From Brassica napus (Eukaryota > Streptophyta > Magnoliopsida > Brassicales > Brassicaceae): 64,000 nt of DNA. This document shows positions 43,045-53,842 of this stretch, one piece after another. The stretch covers positions 17,822,598 through 17,886,597 of the forward strand of contig NC_063439.1 in the NCBI RefSeq assembly GCF_020379485.1, in the 5' to 3' direction. Both the position numbers and the translations under genes were made by a program. The notes under the pieces are model-generated. The model made no database searches. It saw nothing but the letters and a program-made list of their open reading frames with translations, and was not told the DNA's origin. Every line of letters begins with the position of its first letter. The stretch's first letter is position 1.

Positions 43045-44050
43045 CGAAGTTCACAACAAGTGGAGCGACAACCTCGGACATCAACCAATTATCGCTAGGA
43101 TCATTAGGATGTGTCCCATCACAAATCACACAAATAAAAATGCTTTCCTAAGAACAACTTTCATTTATCTAGACATATAGGTTTGTCTAAAAAATACTTA
43201 CTTTTAATTATTCCAACAACATTTCAAATAATTGCTTTTAACCACTCAACAAGAACAAAAAATGGAAGGGCGGGTGCCTATTTCTACGTCTGACACAATG
43301 TACCAACGGTTCGAGGAAGGGAAAATTTATCACATTAGATATTTTAATCTTCTTCCCAATAACCGACGGTACATGCTTACCGTTCAACCATACATAATCA
43401 ATATCAATGAGACAACAATTATAACACTGATTCAAGAAAACATTTCACCAGATCCTTCATACATTTTCCGGCCCCAACGCTATCCCCAGTTGTTCAGCTT
43501 AGCAAGTGCAACCAACTTCCTTCCAGGTCAAAAAAAACCCATACCTATCACACATACAAATAAATTCTCTATTTTTTAACAAATTATTCCCACAGATGTT
43601 GTTGGCCGCATATGCCTCTTCCAAGGAAGTGATTTATATAACCACAACACAGATACAAAAATCATTATTGGATTGCGTTAAGCAATAAATATATAATACA
43701 ATATTTTTTTGTAGATCCAAATTGGTCCGTCTAACTATATGGGACAATGAGACGGCCAATTTCAGAGAGTTAAATCACATATCTACCAGGAAAAACTAAA
43801 TCGTAATCATCATAAATATCATTCCAAGGTTATATGAAGGTAATCAACTAAACATAAGGTTTATGTCTAACTAAATGCTTACAAATATTTCACTTTTCAG
43901 GGAAACTATCACTCACAACCACACCAGGATCGCGCTTTTACTTTGACAACGACATAGATATCATACAACGCTTTCAAAAGAGGAATAAACTGCTATCCTA
44001 AGCCTGATGGCATACCTCCACATGGGATCAAACCACAAGACGGAAACCGA
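43045..44050 (+). pseudogene. RPA1-like (DUF223) multi-exon pseudogene
   Basis: Five exon-like pieces in order. Exon 1 (43045-43180): VHNKWSDNLGHQPIIARIIR, PITNHTNKNAF, FIYLDI. Exon 2 (43255-43527): KMEGRVPISTSDTMYQRFEE, GKIYHIRYFNLLPNN, NETTIITLI. Exon 3 (43595-43680): DVVGRICLFQGSDLYNHNTD, KIIIGL. Exon 4 (43715-43835): KLVRLTIWDNETANFRELNH, IINIIPRLYEG. Exon 5 (43901-43995): GKLSLTTTPGSRFYFDNDID. These match the first two OB-folds of plant RPA1-like proteins. In-frame stops (for example in exon 4), an altered splice site and a missing zinc-finger OB domain show it is dead. A Helitron-like 3' end follows at 44274. Confidence 0.82.
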
Positions 44051-44255
44051 CACGAGTCAACTGTTTTAAAATTTAAATTTCAATGCAAACAACCATATAT
44101 TTTTCAAACTTACTATTGTTTAGAAAACAGAAACTGATCACCGCATCTCATTCAAACAAAAACTCTATGGTTAATTCTACAACGAACCTAGGTTCAATAT
44201 CTGATACTTAAAACTACAAAAATATAAAAATTTACTTTAATAAAACATATTATCC

Positions 44256-44274
44256 CCGCGGACCCCGGCTCTAG
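44256..44274 (+). mobile_element. Probable Helitron 3' terminus
   Basis: CCGCGGACCCCGGCTCTAG|T: a GC-rich, partly palindromic block directly followed by CTAG and T in otherwise very AT-rich DNA. The hairpin is less clear than in the other Helitron ends here. It would close the element carrying the RPA1-like pseudogene. Confidence 0.45.
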
Positions 44275-44640
44275 TAAAAAATAATAAAATTAATTTTTAA
44301 TCTGTCCATAGGAATCAAACCTAGGTTCAAACAAAATTAAACCATATGCTCAACCACTGTACCAAATCAGATTATTGGTTTTGTTATCTTTGTGTCATAT
44401 TTATATCTAATATGTTTTATTCATATATTTCTAATGATCTAGAATTAGTTCCACGAATATATAAATTCTAAGTAATTGTGATTAATTAACTTAATTATTC
44501 TTATTCTGTTTTTTTTTTAAATCAGAATTTCAGAATAAAAATTTTAAAAATCAAAAAGCATTCAAAATTTAAGAAGAAAATATGAAAAATACAATTTTTA
44601 AAAATTGATTTTTTTCTAAAATTGTATAGTATTAAAGTAG
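44275..44640 (-). repeat. Dispersed repeat with SINE-like core (inverted partner of 60530-60920)
   Basis: Read on the minus strand, this segment aligns over most of its length with 60530-60920 on the plus strand. It includes a tRNA-like part at 44283-44380 (TTTGGTACAGTGGTTGAGCA as A box, AGGTTTGATTCC as degenerate B box). No coding capacity. Confidence 0.6.
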
Positions 44641-44922
44641 AATCTCTACTAGAATTATGTCCTTACCTTTTGAAATTATTTACAGTGTTATGTCACTCTT
44701 TTATTTAGACTTTTAAAATTTATTTTGCCACCTATTACTCATCCAGTCAGTTTATCCCATTTTAAACCATTTAGAAATCTCAACAAAACTAAAGGCCCAT
44801 CTAGACCACTCGATTTTCTTGCTCAATAGCTCATTTTTAATTGGTTCTGTTAGTTTCCTATCGTAAGTGATTTCCTTTTTTTATTTTTGGCAAAATGATG
44901 TCTATATATAAAGGGCTTATTT
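44641..44922. other. Non-coding DNA, possible Helitron 5' part
   Basis: Bases about 44624-44680 resemble the Helitron 5' end at 50010 (TATTAAAGT.GAATCTCT and following), with the leading TC changed to TT. No gene seen. Confidence 0.4.
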
Positions 44923-45053
44923 GTGATATAACCAAAAAAAAAGTAAAATTAATTTTGTAGAAAGAGGTTAGAGAGAGATAGGAAGAGAGAAGAGGAGAGA
45001 GGATGTGATTTTGGTTATATAATGAATTATGGGTTTTTGTTTGGTTATATCAC
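44923..45053. mobile_element. Small MITE, 131 bp
   Basis: GTGATATAACCAAAAA at the left mirrors TTTTTGTTTGGTTATATCAC at the right, with a purine-rich GAGAGAGA core. Only a non-coding foldback. TSD not clear. Confidence 0.55.
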
Positions 45054-45311
45054 CTAATTTTCCATATAAAATTCAAAAACAACCAATTTTTACTCAGTAA
45101 ACAAATATGTATTCTAATCCCCAAACCACAAAATACATACCCTAATCCATTTGTATAACATTATGCTACTTTTTGATGTACATCATCACAACTCTGTTTC
45201 GAACAAAGATAAACCTGAAATTTTTTTTTAATAAAAAAGTAATGTTTAATATTTGTGTTGACTATAATTTTCCTAGATAACTTAAGCAACTAATTATACC
45301 ATTTTAATTGT

Positions 45312-45523
45312 AAACTAAATGGTCTTGACGGCCCAATGGTCTTGAGGGAGCTTTCGGCCCAATAAGGATCCGAGTTCGAATTCTCCTAGTCATCGTCGAT
45401 TAAAATGAGGTAAAAAAGGCAGCCCTCCAGAATATCTTCTGCGGAGGTGTACTTAGACGCTAGTCGAGTTTTCTCTGGGGTGTCCAGATTACATGGATTA
45501 TCAAAAAAAAAAAACTAAATGGT
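45312..45523 (+). mobile_element. tRNA-derived SINE with 12-bp TSD
   Basis: AAACTAAATGGT at 45312-45323 is repeated at 45512-45523. Between them is a 188-bp body with GACGGCCCAATGGTC (A-box region), GAGTTCGAATTC (B box, GGTTCGANTCC-like) and an A-run (45503-45514). The tRNA-like head, A-tail and TSD together define a SINE insertion. Confidence 0.88.
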
Positions 45524-45549
45524 TAAAATATTTCTGTTAATTAGTATAT

Positions 45550-46761
45550 TCTCCTATATATTGAATGAGAAGTCAATTAAGTGATTTTTTGCTTATGTGT
45601 CAATCATAGAGAGAATTTAAGAAAAAATGTTATAACTTGATTGGTTGAGAGAGTTTCAATTATTTTAATTTGATTTAAAATATAAGGTAAGTCTAGAACT
45701 AATTAGTGTCACTTACCAAATAATCTAAATGATATTACAAATAATAATTTATAGTAACTAATTTTCAAAATTATAAAAAGTGTAATAATGCTTGATTAAT
45801 TTCTATTGTATCTATATACAACATAAAATAATTAATAGAACACAATTTATCGAAATCGATATAACGATTTAATATTTTTTAATATAAAACATTATATTCA
45901 CATAGTATTATAATAAGCATTAATTAATGTATTACAATGTCCATATGTGTCTTATAAGTCTTTTATTAAAAATATTATAAAATTATTTATCAGGGCTTAC
46001 AAAATTATTTTATCATAATTTTAAATTATTTATAAGAATTTATAAAACATTTATGAAAAATATAAATACGCATATATATTTAAAAAAGTCACTTAAGTGA
46101 CTTTGGCTTACATGTCGATCATTTGTGAAGTCTTAAGAAAATTGTAATAATTTTTTTGGTCGATAATTTTTAATTTTATTTATTTTAGTTTAGATTGGAC
46201 GGTTAATTAATAGAACACAATTTATAGAAATCAATATAATGATTTCATATTCATATAAAAATTATAATCATATATTTTAATATTATTAATCTCTTATATC
46301 GTCCATATATGCTTTATAAATAATTAGGTTTCAAAGATTGGCCGAATTATATTGAACGAAACATGTGAGAACTTTGATTAAAAATTATTTTGCATTTAAA
46401 TAAATTAAAAAGTGAATAAGGTAATGCTATGATTGAAAAGAATTATAAGATGGAGTTTTAGTTTATTGATTGTATAATATGTATTTCTATTTAGAGAGAA
46501 AAATAAATATTTGACAAAAAATAAGTAAAAATTTAGGAAAACATTAGCAAAAATTAATTAAAAAAAATAGGCTGAAGAATATGTATAATATATGTAGGAG
46601 AAGTAAATATTGTATTTAAATATATAATTTCATAAACATTTGTTATTACTAAATATTTATCAGTTGTTTTTACATCAAATTTATGGAAAATTTTCGAAAT
46701 TTTATATATAATATATATTTATATAATATTTATATCTACGAATTCGCGGACAACCATCTAG
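45550..46761 (+). mobile_element. Possible non-autonomous Helitron
   Basis: TCTCCTATATATTGAATGAG at 45550 looks like a Helitron 5' end. GAATTCGCGGACAACCATCTAG|T at 46740-46761 looks like a 3' end with a weak hairpin. The subterminal words 'AAGTGA.TTT..GCTTA.ATGTC.ATCAT' occur at 45574 and again at 46090, so there may be two nested or tandem 5' ends. Pairing is tentative. Confidence 0.4.
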
Positions 46762-47248
46762 TATATATATAAAGTACAAAGTATGAAAATTGATAATCTT
46801 ATATAATAAAACAGGGTTTTCTCTCACCTCCTTGCGCCACGTCAGTACAGTGGGAGGGGCAAATCCCGACACGTGTTGCCATACCAAAGCCTCTGCGATT
46901 TGTTTACTTCAGCTGTTCTGTAATTGAGTGTTTGAGAGCTGGGCTTTTATTAAAATGAATAGGTTAGGCCCGTACCTTTAGCCCATTTAGAGACTCAATT
47001 GATATTAAGGTTCGTCGTCGTCTTCCTCTTTCACATGCGACCTCCGCGTTGATCCGAAATCTGTAACGTCTCCCCGAGGCAGGATGACTTTTTGGTTATC
47101 TTGATAAAGTATCTGAATACAATAAGCTCCATGTAACCAGGTCTGATCCTTGATCAAAACTCCTGATTGTTATTATATTAATTCCATTATCAACTTTCGT
47201 TCCTATCATGAAACCAACGAAAAGGTTTCAATCGCAATCATCGCCACC

Positions 47249-48242
47249 ATGACTGTGCTATCATCTACAGATCGAGGTTCGCTATCATCTCTTTTCTCTA
47301 ATGGTTTGCATGTTGCGTTCTCATGATTCATCTATTTTCGCTTGCTGGTTTGATCTTTTGTTATCTTGTCATGTTTCATTTCTGGAGAATTGGTTGAGTT
47401 TTCATTCGTCGATCACCTGATATACCAAGTAATATGATTGGTTCTGTCAATGAAATTGTGTTTTTGATTCCGAGAATTTTGCGATTTCTAATTCTTAGAT
47501 TGCTTTCATTTGTAGATCATACAAGGGATTCATGATTGCATAGACTTATGGAATCAGAACTGTATAGGAAATGAAATCTTATTGAGTTTGTGAATGAATT
47601 GTAGATAACGCTGAGAAGAAGGTGAAGAGTTCGTATTTTGATTTGCCGGCTATGAACGTATTCGTTGCATTTCCTCAAGCAACTCCAGCCTCTAAGTTCC
47701 CAACGTGCAGTAAGGATTTTTTTCAGAGAATATACATTTTTTGTTATGTTTTGTTGTGCTTTTGCTTCAATCTGTGTGTTTGTATACTTTATTACAGCTT
47801 CAGACTATTATCATTTCAGTGAACTATTGACTCCAGAGGAGCAGGCTGTGCGGAAGAGTGAGGGAGTTCATGGAGAAAGAAGTTGCCCCCATTATGACAG
47901 AGGTTTGTCTATCTTTGTGTTTGTTTGTTTGTTTACTTTGATATTATCATTGCGTGACATCATCCTTCTTTCTTTGATTTTTACTCATCAATACTGGGAG
48001 AAGGCAGAGTTTCCGTTCCATATCATTCCAAAGCTTGGAGCTTTAGGTGTTGTTGGTGGCTCTATTAAGGTATGTTGAAATGCTTTGTTTCTATTTTTTT
48101 TTTATATGTGGATGGAAGATTCGTTTTTTAATTTGGTCGGGCTTATTAGGGTTATGGCTGTCCTGGCCACATCACAGCCAATGCCATTGCAACAGCAGAG
48201 ATATCTAGAGTTGATGCAAGCTGTGGGACTTTTAATTTGGTC
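47249..48242 (+). pseudogene. ACX4: Captured fragment of peroxisomal acyl-CoA oxidase 4 (ACX4), exons 1-5
   Basis: ACX4 oxidises short-chain acyl-CoA in peroxisomal beta-oxidation. Exon 1 (47249) MTVLSSTDR; exon 2 (47604-47709) [28 protein letters not shown]; exon 3 (47798-47901) [19 protein letters not shown], then a 2-bp deletion that shifts [14 protein letters not shown] out of frame; exon 4 (about 47994-48069) [20 protein letters not shown], with the expected acceptor AG lost; exon 5 (48151-48242) [30 protein letters not shown]. Introns are retained, so capture was from DNA. Only about the first quarter of the protein is present, without the FAD-binding core and SRL peroxisomal signal. 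The 5' flank (46980-47248) may be the ACX4 leader. Confidence 0.93.
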
Positions 48243-48361
48243 CTTAGCTTGGAGAAGGTTCCATCTCAAGACATAGACTGATATTCAATTAATGATCCCA
48301 CATCAATCAGCTAAAGACCTGCATGTATATCTTCATTATCTCATTTGTTATTATAACAGAT

Positions 48362-48500
48362 TGTGGAGTTCCTTGGCACTGGAGAAGTTGTTAGAATTAA
48401 AACTACTAATGGGTGGTGCCTGCCCGTGGATTCTCTTCCTTCACATGTTCATTGTGCCATAACGCCAGCGCAGTTGGGGGATCTCAGTTTATCAAACTTT
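48362..48500 (+). pseudogene. Unassigned exon-like fragment in the Helitron
   Basis: One frame reads VEFLGTGEVVRIKTTNGWCL, then PVDSLPSHVHC and AITPAQLGDLS with a frame break. The composition is clearly coding-like and different from ACX4 downstream exons, so it appears to be a third captured gene. Family not recognised. Confidence 0.45.
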
Positions 48501-48639
48501 AGGTTCTAAACTCATCACTACCAAACAATATCAACACTGTTATGCAGGTACCTAAGGATGTCTGCACCGTCAAGAAGCCTCACAATGGTTAGCTTCGCAT
48601 CATTGGGAGTGTCCAAGCCTAATGCCCATTCATGCTCCT

Positions 48640-49220
48640 TTTGTTTCTAATTTTCTTCTAAGTTTGAATAACATGTTTAGCAAGTCCCTTCCTCTCTGAA
48701 TTTTTTTGTGTGGTCAACTTTTCGGAATATTTTCTATGTTTAATCTTCTCAAAAATTTCATTTTGCTTTGCTTGGTCACTTAAAAGTCTATTGGGCCCAA
48801 TCTTAATTTATAAAAAAAAACATAATTATGAAATCTCAGTATATCTTTCATTTTAGGCCAAAAAACCATGCTGCATTGTTATTTTTCAAATGACAAACAG
48901 ATGCTGAGTTTGCAAACGAACTTGAGGAAAGGATGGGCCCCAGTAAGATCATAAGAACGAAAACCTGACTTAAATTTCTTACCGATTAAACAAAAATAAG
49001 TTTTTTTTATAAACCTAACAAAAATAAGTTAAATTAGTGGAAGCTTCATTATATATGATTCAATTGGTTTAAAAAATAAGCATCCTAAGAAAACTTTAAA
49101 ATAAATAATACAAATATCGTTTCTTAATTAAAAAATAAGAATCCTGATCAAATTATAAATAATAGTTATATTATTAATAAAATGAAACGTCAATATTAAA
49201 AATAACACCCGAAGACAATA
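48640..49220. other. AT-rich non-coding part of the Helitron
   Basis: No exon recognised between the unassigned fragment and the RING-H2 fragment. Confidence 0.5.
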
Positions 49221-49224
49221 ACAT

Positions 49225-49545
49225 AACTGATGATCTTGAAGTTACTCTTACGATCACATATTACAACCAAAACGCGACTGCAAGACTTGACGTTGACCTT
49301 ATCATCATCGATCTTAAGTGAACTAATAGGCCTCCAACTATAGAAGAAAAACATGATGCATGCATTGTATGTTTCGAAAATTACAACAATGGTACCTATC
49401 TATGCTCTCTTACTTGCAGTCATACTTTCTATTTCCGCTGCATTGATTAATGGCTTCGTATAAACATAAGTTGTCCCATATGTAAGAAAGTCATCTATGA
49501 TTCAACATTATTACAATTTATAAAGAAGTTTCTTATGTTCTAATT
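49225..49545 (+). pseudogene. Captured RING-H2 finger (E3 ubiquitin ligase) fragment
   Basis: The frame reads DDLEVTLTITYYNQNATARL, then DVDLIIIDLK, stop, then EEKHDACIVCFENYNNGTYL, CSLTCSHTFYFRCID, stop, WLRINISCPICKKVIYD. The C-x2-C, C-x-H, C and CPIC metal ligands of a RING-H2 domain are present, but the second histidine position is Y (FYFRC) and two stops interrupt it. RING-H2 proteins recruit E2 enzymes in ubiquitination; this copy is dead. It was probably captured by the Helitron. Confidence 0.82.
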
Positions 49546-50009
49546 TTCAGTTTCATTAATATACTGTTTGGATATGTGTATTAATTTTTAAACAAAACAT
49601 ATAAATGTTTTTCCTCATTTCCTAATATTTTCCATTGCTAGAATTGGTTTCTTACCAAAAAAAAAAAAGAAGAAGAATATATGAACAAAATTTTATTACA
49701 CATGTGTAAATTCAGATTAATCTCTAAAATAAAATTTCAAATGTCGTTCTTTTATATACTGTCCACAATCACTTATGCTATTCCATTTGAACTAAGCTAT
49801 TTCAAAACAAAGTAATATAATACAGTTGCTAATTAATCACTATCAAATGCATCAGAGAAATATCATTTTCTTTGACGTATTTTCATTTTCATTTTCATTT
49901 CTGTGAACATACTTCTTTTATTAAGACCATAAAATGAATTGTAAATTCACGTACGAACAAAACATATGAACCCGGCACGTAGCGCCGGAATACCACTAGT
50001 ATACAATAA

Positions 50010-50075
50010 TCTATGCTATTAAAGTTAATCTCTAATAGGATTCTGCCATTGACTTTTTAAATCATTTACAAGAGA
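50010..50075 (+). mobile_element. Helitron 5' terminus
   Basis: A|TCTATGCTATTAAAGTTAATC, similar to the degenerate start near 44624. It lies 10 bp after the 3' end of the 46797-49999 Helitron. No 3' partner was located. Confidence 0.5.
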
Positions 50076-50433
50076 TTGTCTCTGCTTTTTTAGATTTTTT
50101 TTTAAATTATTCTCCCCCACATATTGCTCGACCAATGACAGGCTCCTATTTTTAAACCATCTAGAAATCTCATGCTTTAGATTGTTTAGGAAATTTATGT
50201 TTAGGAAAGTCAAAAAAAGTAGCTTACGTTTTTAGGCCAATCTTGATGAGACAAGAACATGGGCCTGGGCCAATAATGCTGAGAATAGAGAGTAAAAAAT
50301 GGGTCTCGGCCAATTTTTAAACAACATAAACATAAATGTAAAGGCCACCATTAAACACGATTTTAATGTGTTTTATTAATTGTTTCGAGTATATGTTTTA
50401 TTCTAAATGATATTAACAGTATATTATATCCCA

Positions 50434-50460
50434 CTAGGGTCGGCCCGCCCTACGGGTTGG
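50434..50460 (-). mobile_element. Helitron 3' terminus, minus strand
   Basis: Read on the minus strand: AACCCGTAGGGCGGGCCGAC then CCTAG|T; the CCCG...CGGG stem precedes CTAG (50434-50437). The element extends to the right; its 5' end was not identified. Confidence 0.5.
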
Positions 50461-50765
50461 ATATTAGTTAATTTGATATTTACTAAATGTTCGAGTTAAA
50501 ATTTGTTTTAAGATTCAAGAAATTGGTTATCTGTTATGTGTTAGTTATTAGTATGCGGTGATATAGTTGTTTTTCGATTATTCTTGGTATTGTATCAAAT
50601 TAACTAATTGTCTAACTCATAATTATAGATGTACAAATGTGGATTTGTAATAAAGTTTGATGACAATACTGTTTTTTTTTATTCTTATTCATAGTGGAGT
50701 GTGCATGTGTCAAAAAGAGGCATATAACAACTTTTATGTTTTTGCGTATGGATTTTAAATATATA

Positions 50766-51307
50766 CTAGATTTTGATCCGCGATTTCAAAGCGCGGGTTT
50801 ATTTTTATTTATTATTCAATCGACAAATATTTCGTAAATATCATATTTTTATATATTTGTGTTTTATTTTATAAAAGACTTAAACTTTTTATCTTTTTAT
50901 TTATCGTATTTCATTTTAAATGACTATTTATGTTAAAAAATTAAACATTATTTATTTTATGAATTAAGTTGGTATAACTCTGATAAATTAATTTTATTAT
51001 CTGGTTAATATTTTAACAAAAAAATTATATACTTTTAATAAAGATTTATACTTTTCAATGAAAAAAATCAATTTTTTTTATGAATGCTTAAATTATATTA
51101 AGAAAAGAAAAAAATAATAAGGATAGTTGAAAAAAAATTATTTGAACTTGGACTCAATGGCCCAAAGGAAAAAAATGTGAGAATTGGATCTGATTTCTTA
51201 ATCGGCCCAAATGGGCCAAAAGAGATCTGATGTGGACTGGCTCCAAAAAAAGACTAAATATAGATGTGTTATTAATATTACTTGATTGCCCTTAATGAAA
51301 CATGCAA
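50766..51307 (-). mobile_element. Minus-strand Helitron, 3' part (other part at 58976-59039)
   Basis: On the minus strand the 3' end has CCGCG...CGCGG (stem about 50778-50796) then ATCAAAATCTAG|T (CTAG at 50766-50769), a classic Helitron terminus. Rightward the sequence stops at 51307, where plus-strand Helitrons begin, and appears to resume at 58976 with a 64-bp piece that ends in a minus-strand 5' terminus. The joined element would be about 606 bp and non-autonomous. Confidence 0.7.
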
Positions 51308-51750
51308 TCTCTACTAATAAAAGGGAGCTTTTGAGGCTCCATAGGGCGTCCACATCAGCGAAAAAAATTTCTCCCGAAAGATGACACGTGGCATAAAATA
51401 TAGTTTTACATTTTAATATTACTAATTTTCGAAAATTGTAAAAAATATGTAAACATACAACATAAAAAATGGAAAAACTACATTAAACATATCTCTACTA
51501 ATAAAAGGGAGCTTTTGAGGCTCCATAGGGCGTCCACATCAGTGGAAAAAATTTCTCCCGAAAGATGACACGTGGCATAAAATATAGTTTTACATTTTAA
51601 TATTACTTACTTTCGAAATCCTTACTAATAAAAGTGACCTTTTGAGGCTCCATAGAGGGTCCACATCAGCAAAAAAAACTTCTTCCGAAAGATGACACGT
51701 GATATAAAATATAGTTTTACATTTTAATATTACTAATTTTCGAAAATTAT
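51308..51750 (+). repeat. Triplicated Helitron 5' end
   Basis: Starts at 51308, 51492 and 51619 share CTACTAATAAAAG (first base varying), TTTTGAGGCTCCATAG, GTCCACATCAG, GATGACACGTG and TATAGTTTTACATTTTAATA. The first two are near-identical; the third is more divergent. Spacing is 184 then 127 bp. Confidence 0.9.
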
Positions 51751-53420
51751 AAATAATATGTAAACATACAGCATAAAAAATGGAAAAACTACATTAAACA
51801 TATGTAAGATTATCATTTTTCACTTGAAAAAAGACGGCTTATCTCCATAATGTAACATTACCGTCTTATAAAAAAACAAAAAACATTATATATAATTTGG
51901 AAAATAATAAATATATGTAAACATACAACATAAAAAATAGAAATACTACATTAAACATATGTACGATTACCATTTTACATTTTTATTTTTTTAAAAATAA
52001 TATGTAAACATACAACATAAAAAATGGAAAAACTACATCAAACATATGTAAGATTACTATTTTTCACTAAAAAAAAGACGTCTTATCTCCATAATGTAAC
52101 ATTACTATTTTGTAAAAAAAACATTATATATAATTTTGAAAATAATAAATAATATGTAAACATACAACATAAAATATGAAAATACTATATTAAACATATG
52201 TAAGATTACCATTTTACACTAGAAAAAACGGCTTATCTCCATAATGTAACATTATCATTTTATAAAAAAATAAAAAAACATAAATATAACTATTTGACTA
52301 TTTGTCCAAGTTCTTCTATTAAATATTACCGTTTTACATTAAAATGAAAAAATACATTGAGACTTAAAATATAAAATATAAAATATAGATATTAAATAAA
52401 TATAAAGTATAAGAAAGAGAAATAATAAATATATAGAAAAATAAATAATAATTAAATATTATAAATATATTAATATACGAATTATATATACAATAATAAG
52501 TAAATGCACAATTTAAAAAAATGGAAAGAGTACATTAAATATTAAACATCTATCTTAAAATGTAAAATATAGATATTAAGAAAATAGAAAGTATAAGAAA
52601 AATAAATACACAACTTAAAAACAATGGAAAAAGTATATTAAGATTTAAACATCTATCTTAAAATATAAAATATAGATATTACGCAAATAGAAAGTTCAAA
52701 AAAAGGAAATACACAATTTGAAAAAAAATGGAAAAATTACATTAGTATTTAAACATCTATCTTAAAATGTAAATCTATCTTAAATTATAAAATTATTAGT
52801 AAATAGAAAATATAAGAAATATAAATACACAATAAAAAAATATTAAGTAAATATATAATATAAGTAAATCCCCAATTTAAAAAATGGAACATTACATTAA
52901 GATTTAAAAATATATCTTAAAATTTAAAATACAGATATTACGTAAATAGAAAGTATAACAAATGGAAATATACAATTTAAAAAAATGGAAAACATACATT
53001 AAGATTTAAACATCTATCTTAAAATGTAAAATAGAGACATTAAGTAAATAAAAAATACAAGAAATGGAAATACATAAACATGAAAATAAATAATAAGTGA
53101 ATAATGTAAATATATAATATATGAATTATATATATAATAATAAGTAAATACACAATTTTAAAAAAAAAATGGAAAAAGTTCATGAAGCATTAAACATCTA
53201 TCTTAAAATGGAAAATATATAATATAAGTAAATACACAATTGAAAAAAATGGAAAATGTACATTAAGATTTAAATATCTATTTTAAAATATAAAATATAG
53301 ATATTATGTAAATAAAAAATATAAGAAATGGAAAAAGTACATTAAGATTTAAACATCTATCTTAAAATGTACATCTATCTTAAAATGGTAGTAAACTATA
53401 TTAAAATAGAAATACCACAT
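51720..53420. repeat. AT-rich tandem repeat field in Helitron A
   Basis: Two families. At about 51750-52280 a unit of roughly 150 bp repeats about four times (GTAAACATACAACATAAAA, AAACTACATTAAACATATG, CTTATCTCCATAATGTAACA). At about 52330-53420 a unit of roughly 100 bp repeats about eight times (AAATGGAAAAAGTACATTAA, GATTTAAACATCTATCTTAA, AATGTAAAATATAGATATTA). Copies are diverged. No coding capacity. Confidence 0.85.
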
Positions 53421-53534
53421 TAAACAAAAAAAATAAAAATGTGTAGTTTTACATCAAGAAAGTCTCTATAAAACTCATTATTCCATCAACATCAACCTCA
53501 CACTATCAAGGAAAACTTCAAAGCACTCGAGCAA

Positions 53535-53842
53535 AAAAAATGGTTCCACCATCAACTCTTGCCGTCCCAAAAACCTTTAATGACCTTGAAAGAGATTTTT
53601 TATAACAACGAACTTTTTGTTAGGTGGATTCATTGTTGGAAAACCCGCAACTTCCAAAAGCCAAACTTATTCATGGGAATTGAATTGCTTTTCATAGACT
53701 CAAAGGTATTCTTACAATTTTAAATTAATCTAATCCATAATTTTATTGTTAATATTCATAGTAACTCTTTCATGATCAAACCATTACAGTTAATAACCAT
53801 TCAAGCGTTTATCCCGAAACACTTCCTTTCTCGCCGAATCAG
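53535..53842 (+). pseudogene. RPA1-like N-terminal OB-fold exon pair
   Basis: The first exon begins MVPPSTLAVPKTFNDLERDF, then a frame change, then VRWIHCWKTRNFQKPNLFMG, IELLFIDSK and a GT donor at 53707. The intron ends CATTACAG at 53789; the second exon reads LITIQAFIPKHFLSRRIR before another GT at 53843. This is the first OB-fold of an RPA1-like (DUF223) protein, with a WKTRN motif as in the relic at 2640. Frameshift and loss of all later exons make it dead. It is either a remnant of a Helitron RPA gene or a captured host gene. Confidence 0.75.

Larger units (their letters stand above)
46797..49999 (+). mobile_element. Gene-capturing Helitron, 3.2 kb
   Basis: The 5' end A|TCTTATATAATAAAACAGG is followed by a CACC...GCGCCACGTCAG block shared with the 5' end at 2105. 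The 3' end has hairpin CCGGC...GCCGG (about 49974-49988) and CCACTAG|T at 49996-49999. Inserted between A and T without TSD, as Helitrons do. It carries ACX4 exons (47249-48242), an unassigned exon (48362-48500) and a RING-H2 fragment (49225-49545), all on the plus strand. No Rep/helicase. Confidence 0.82.

Noticed and set aside
45312..45420. tRNA gene at the B-box-like GAGTTCGAATTC
   Set aside because: A-tail and 12-bp TSD show a SINE.
51720..53420. CRISPR-like spaced repeats
   Set aside because: Repeats are diverged, contiguous, AT-rich and in a plant Helitron; there are no constant repeats with unique spacers.
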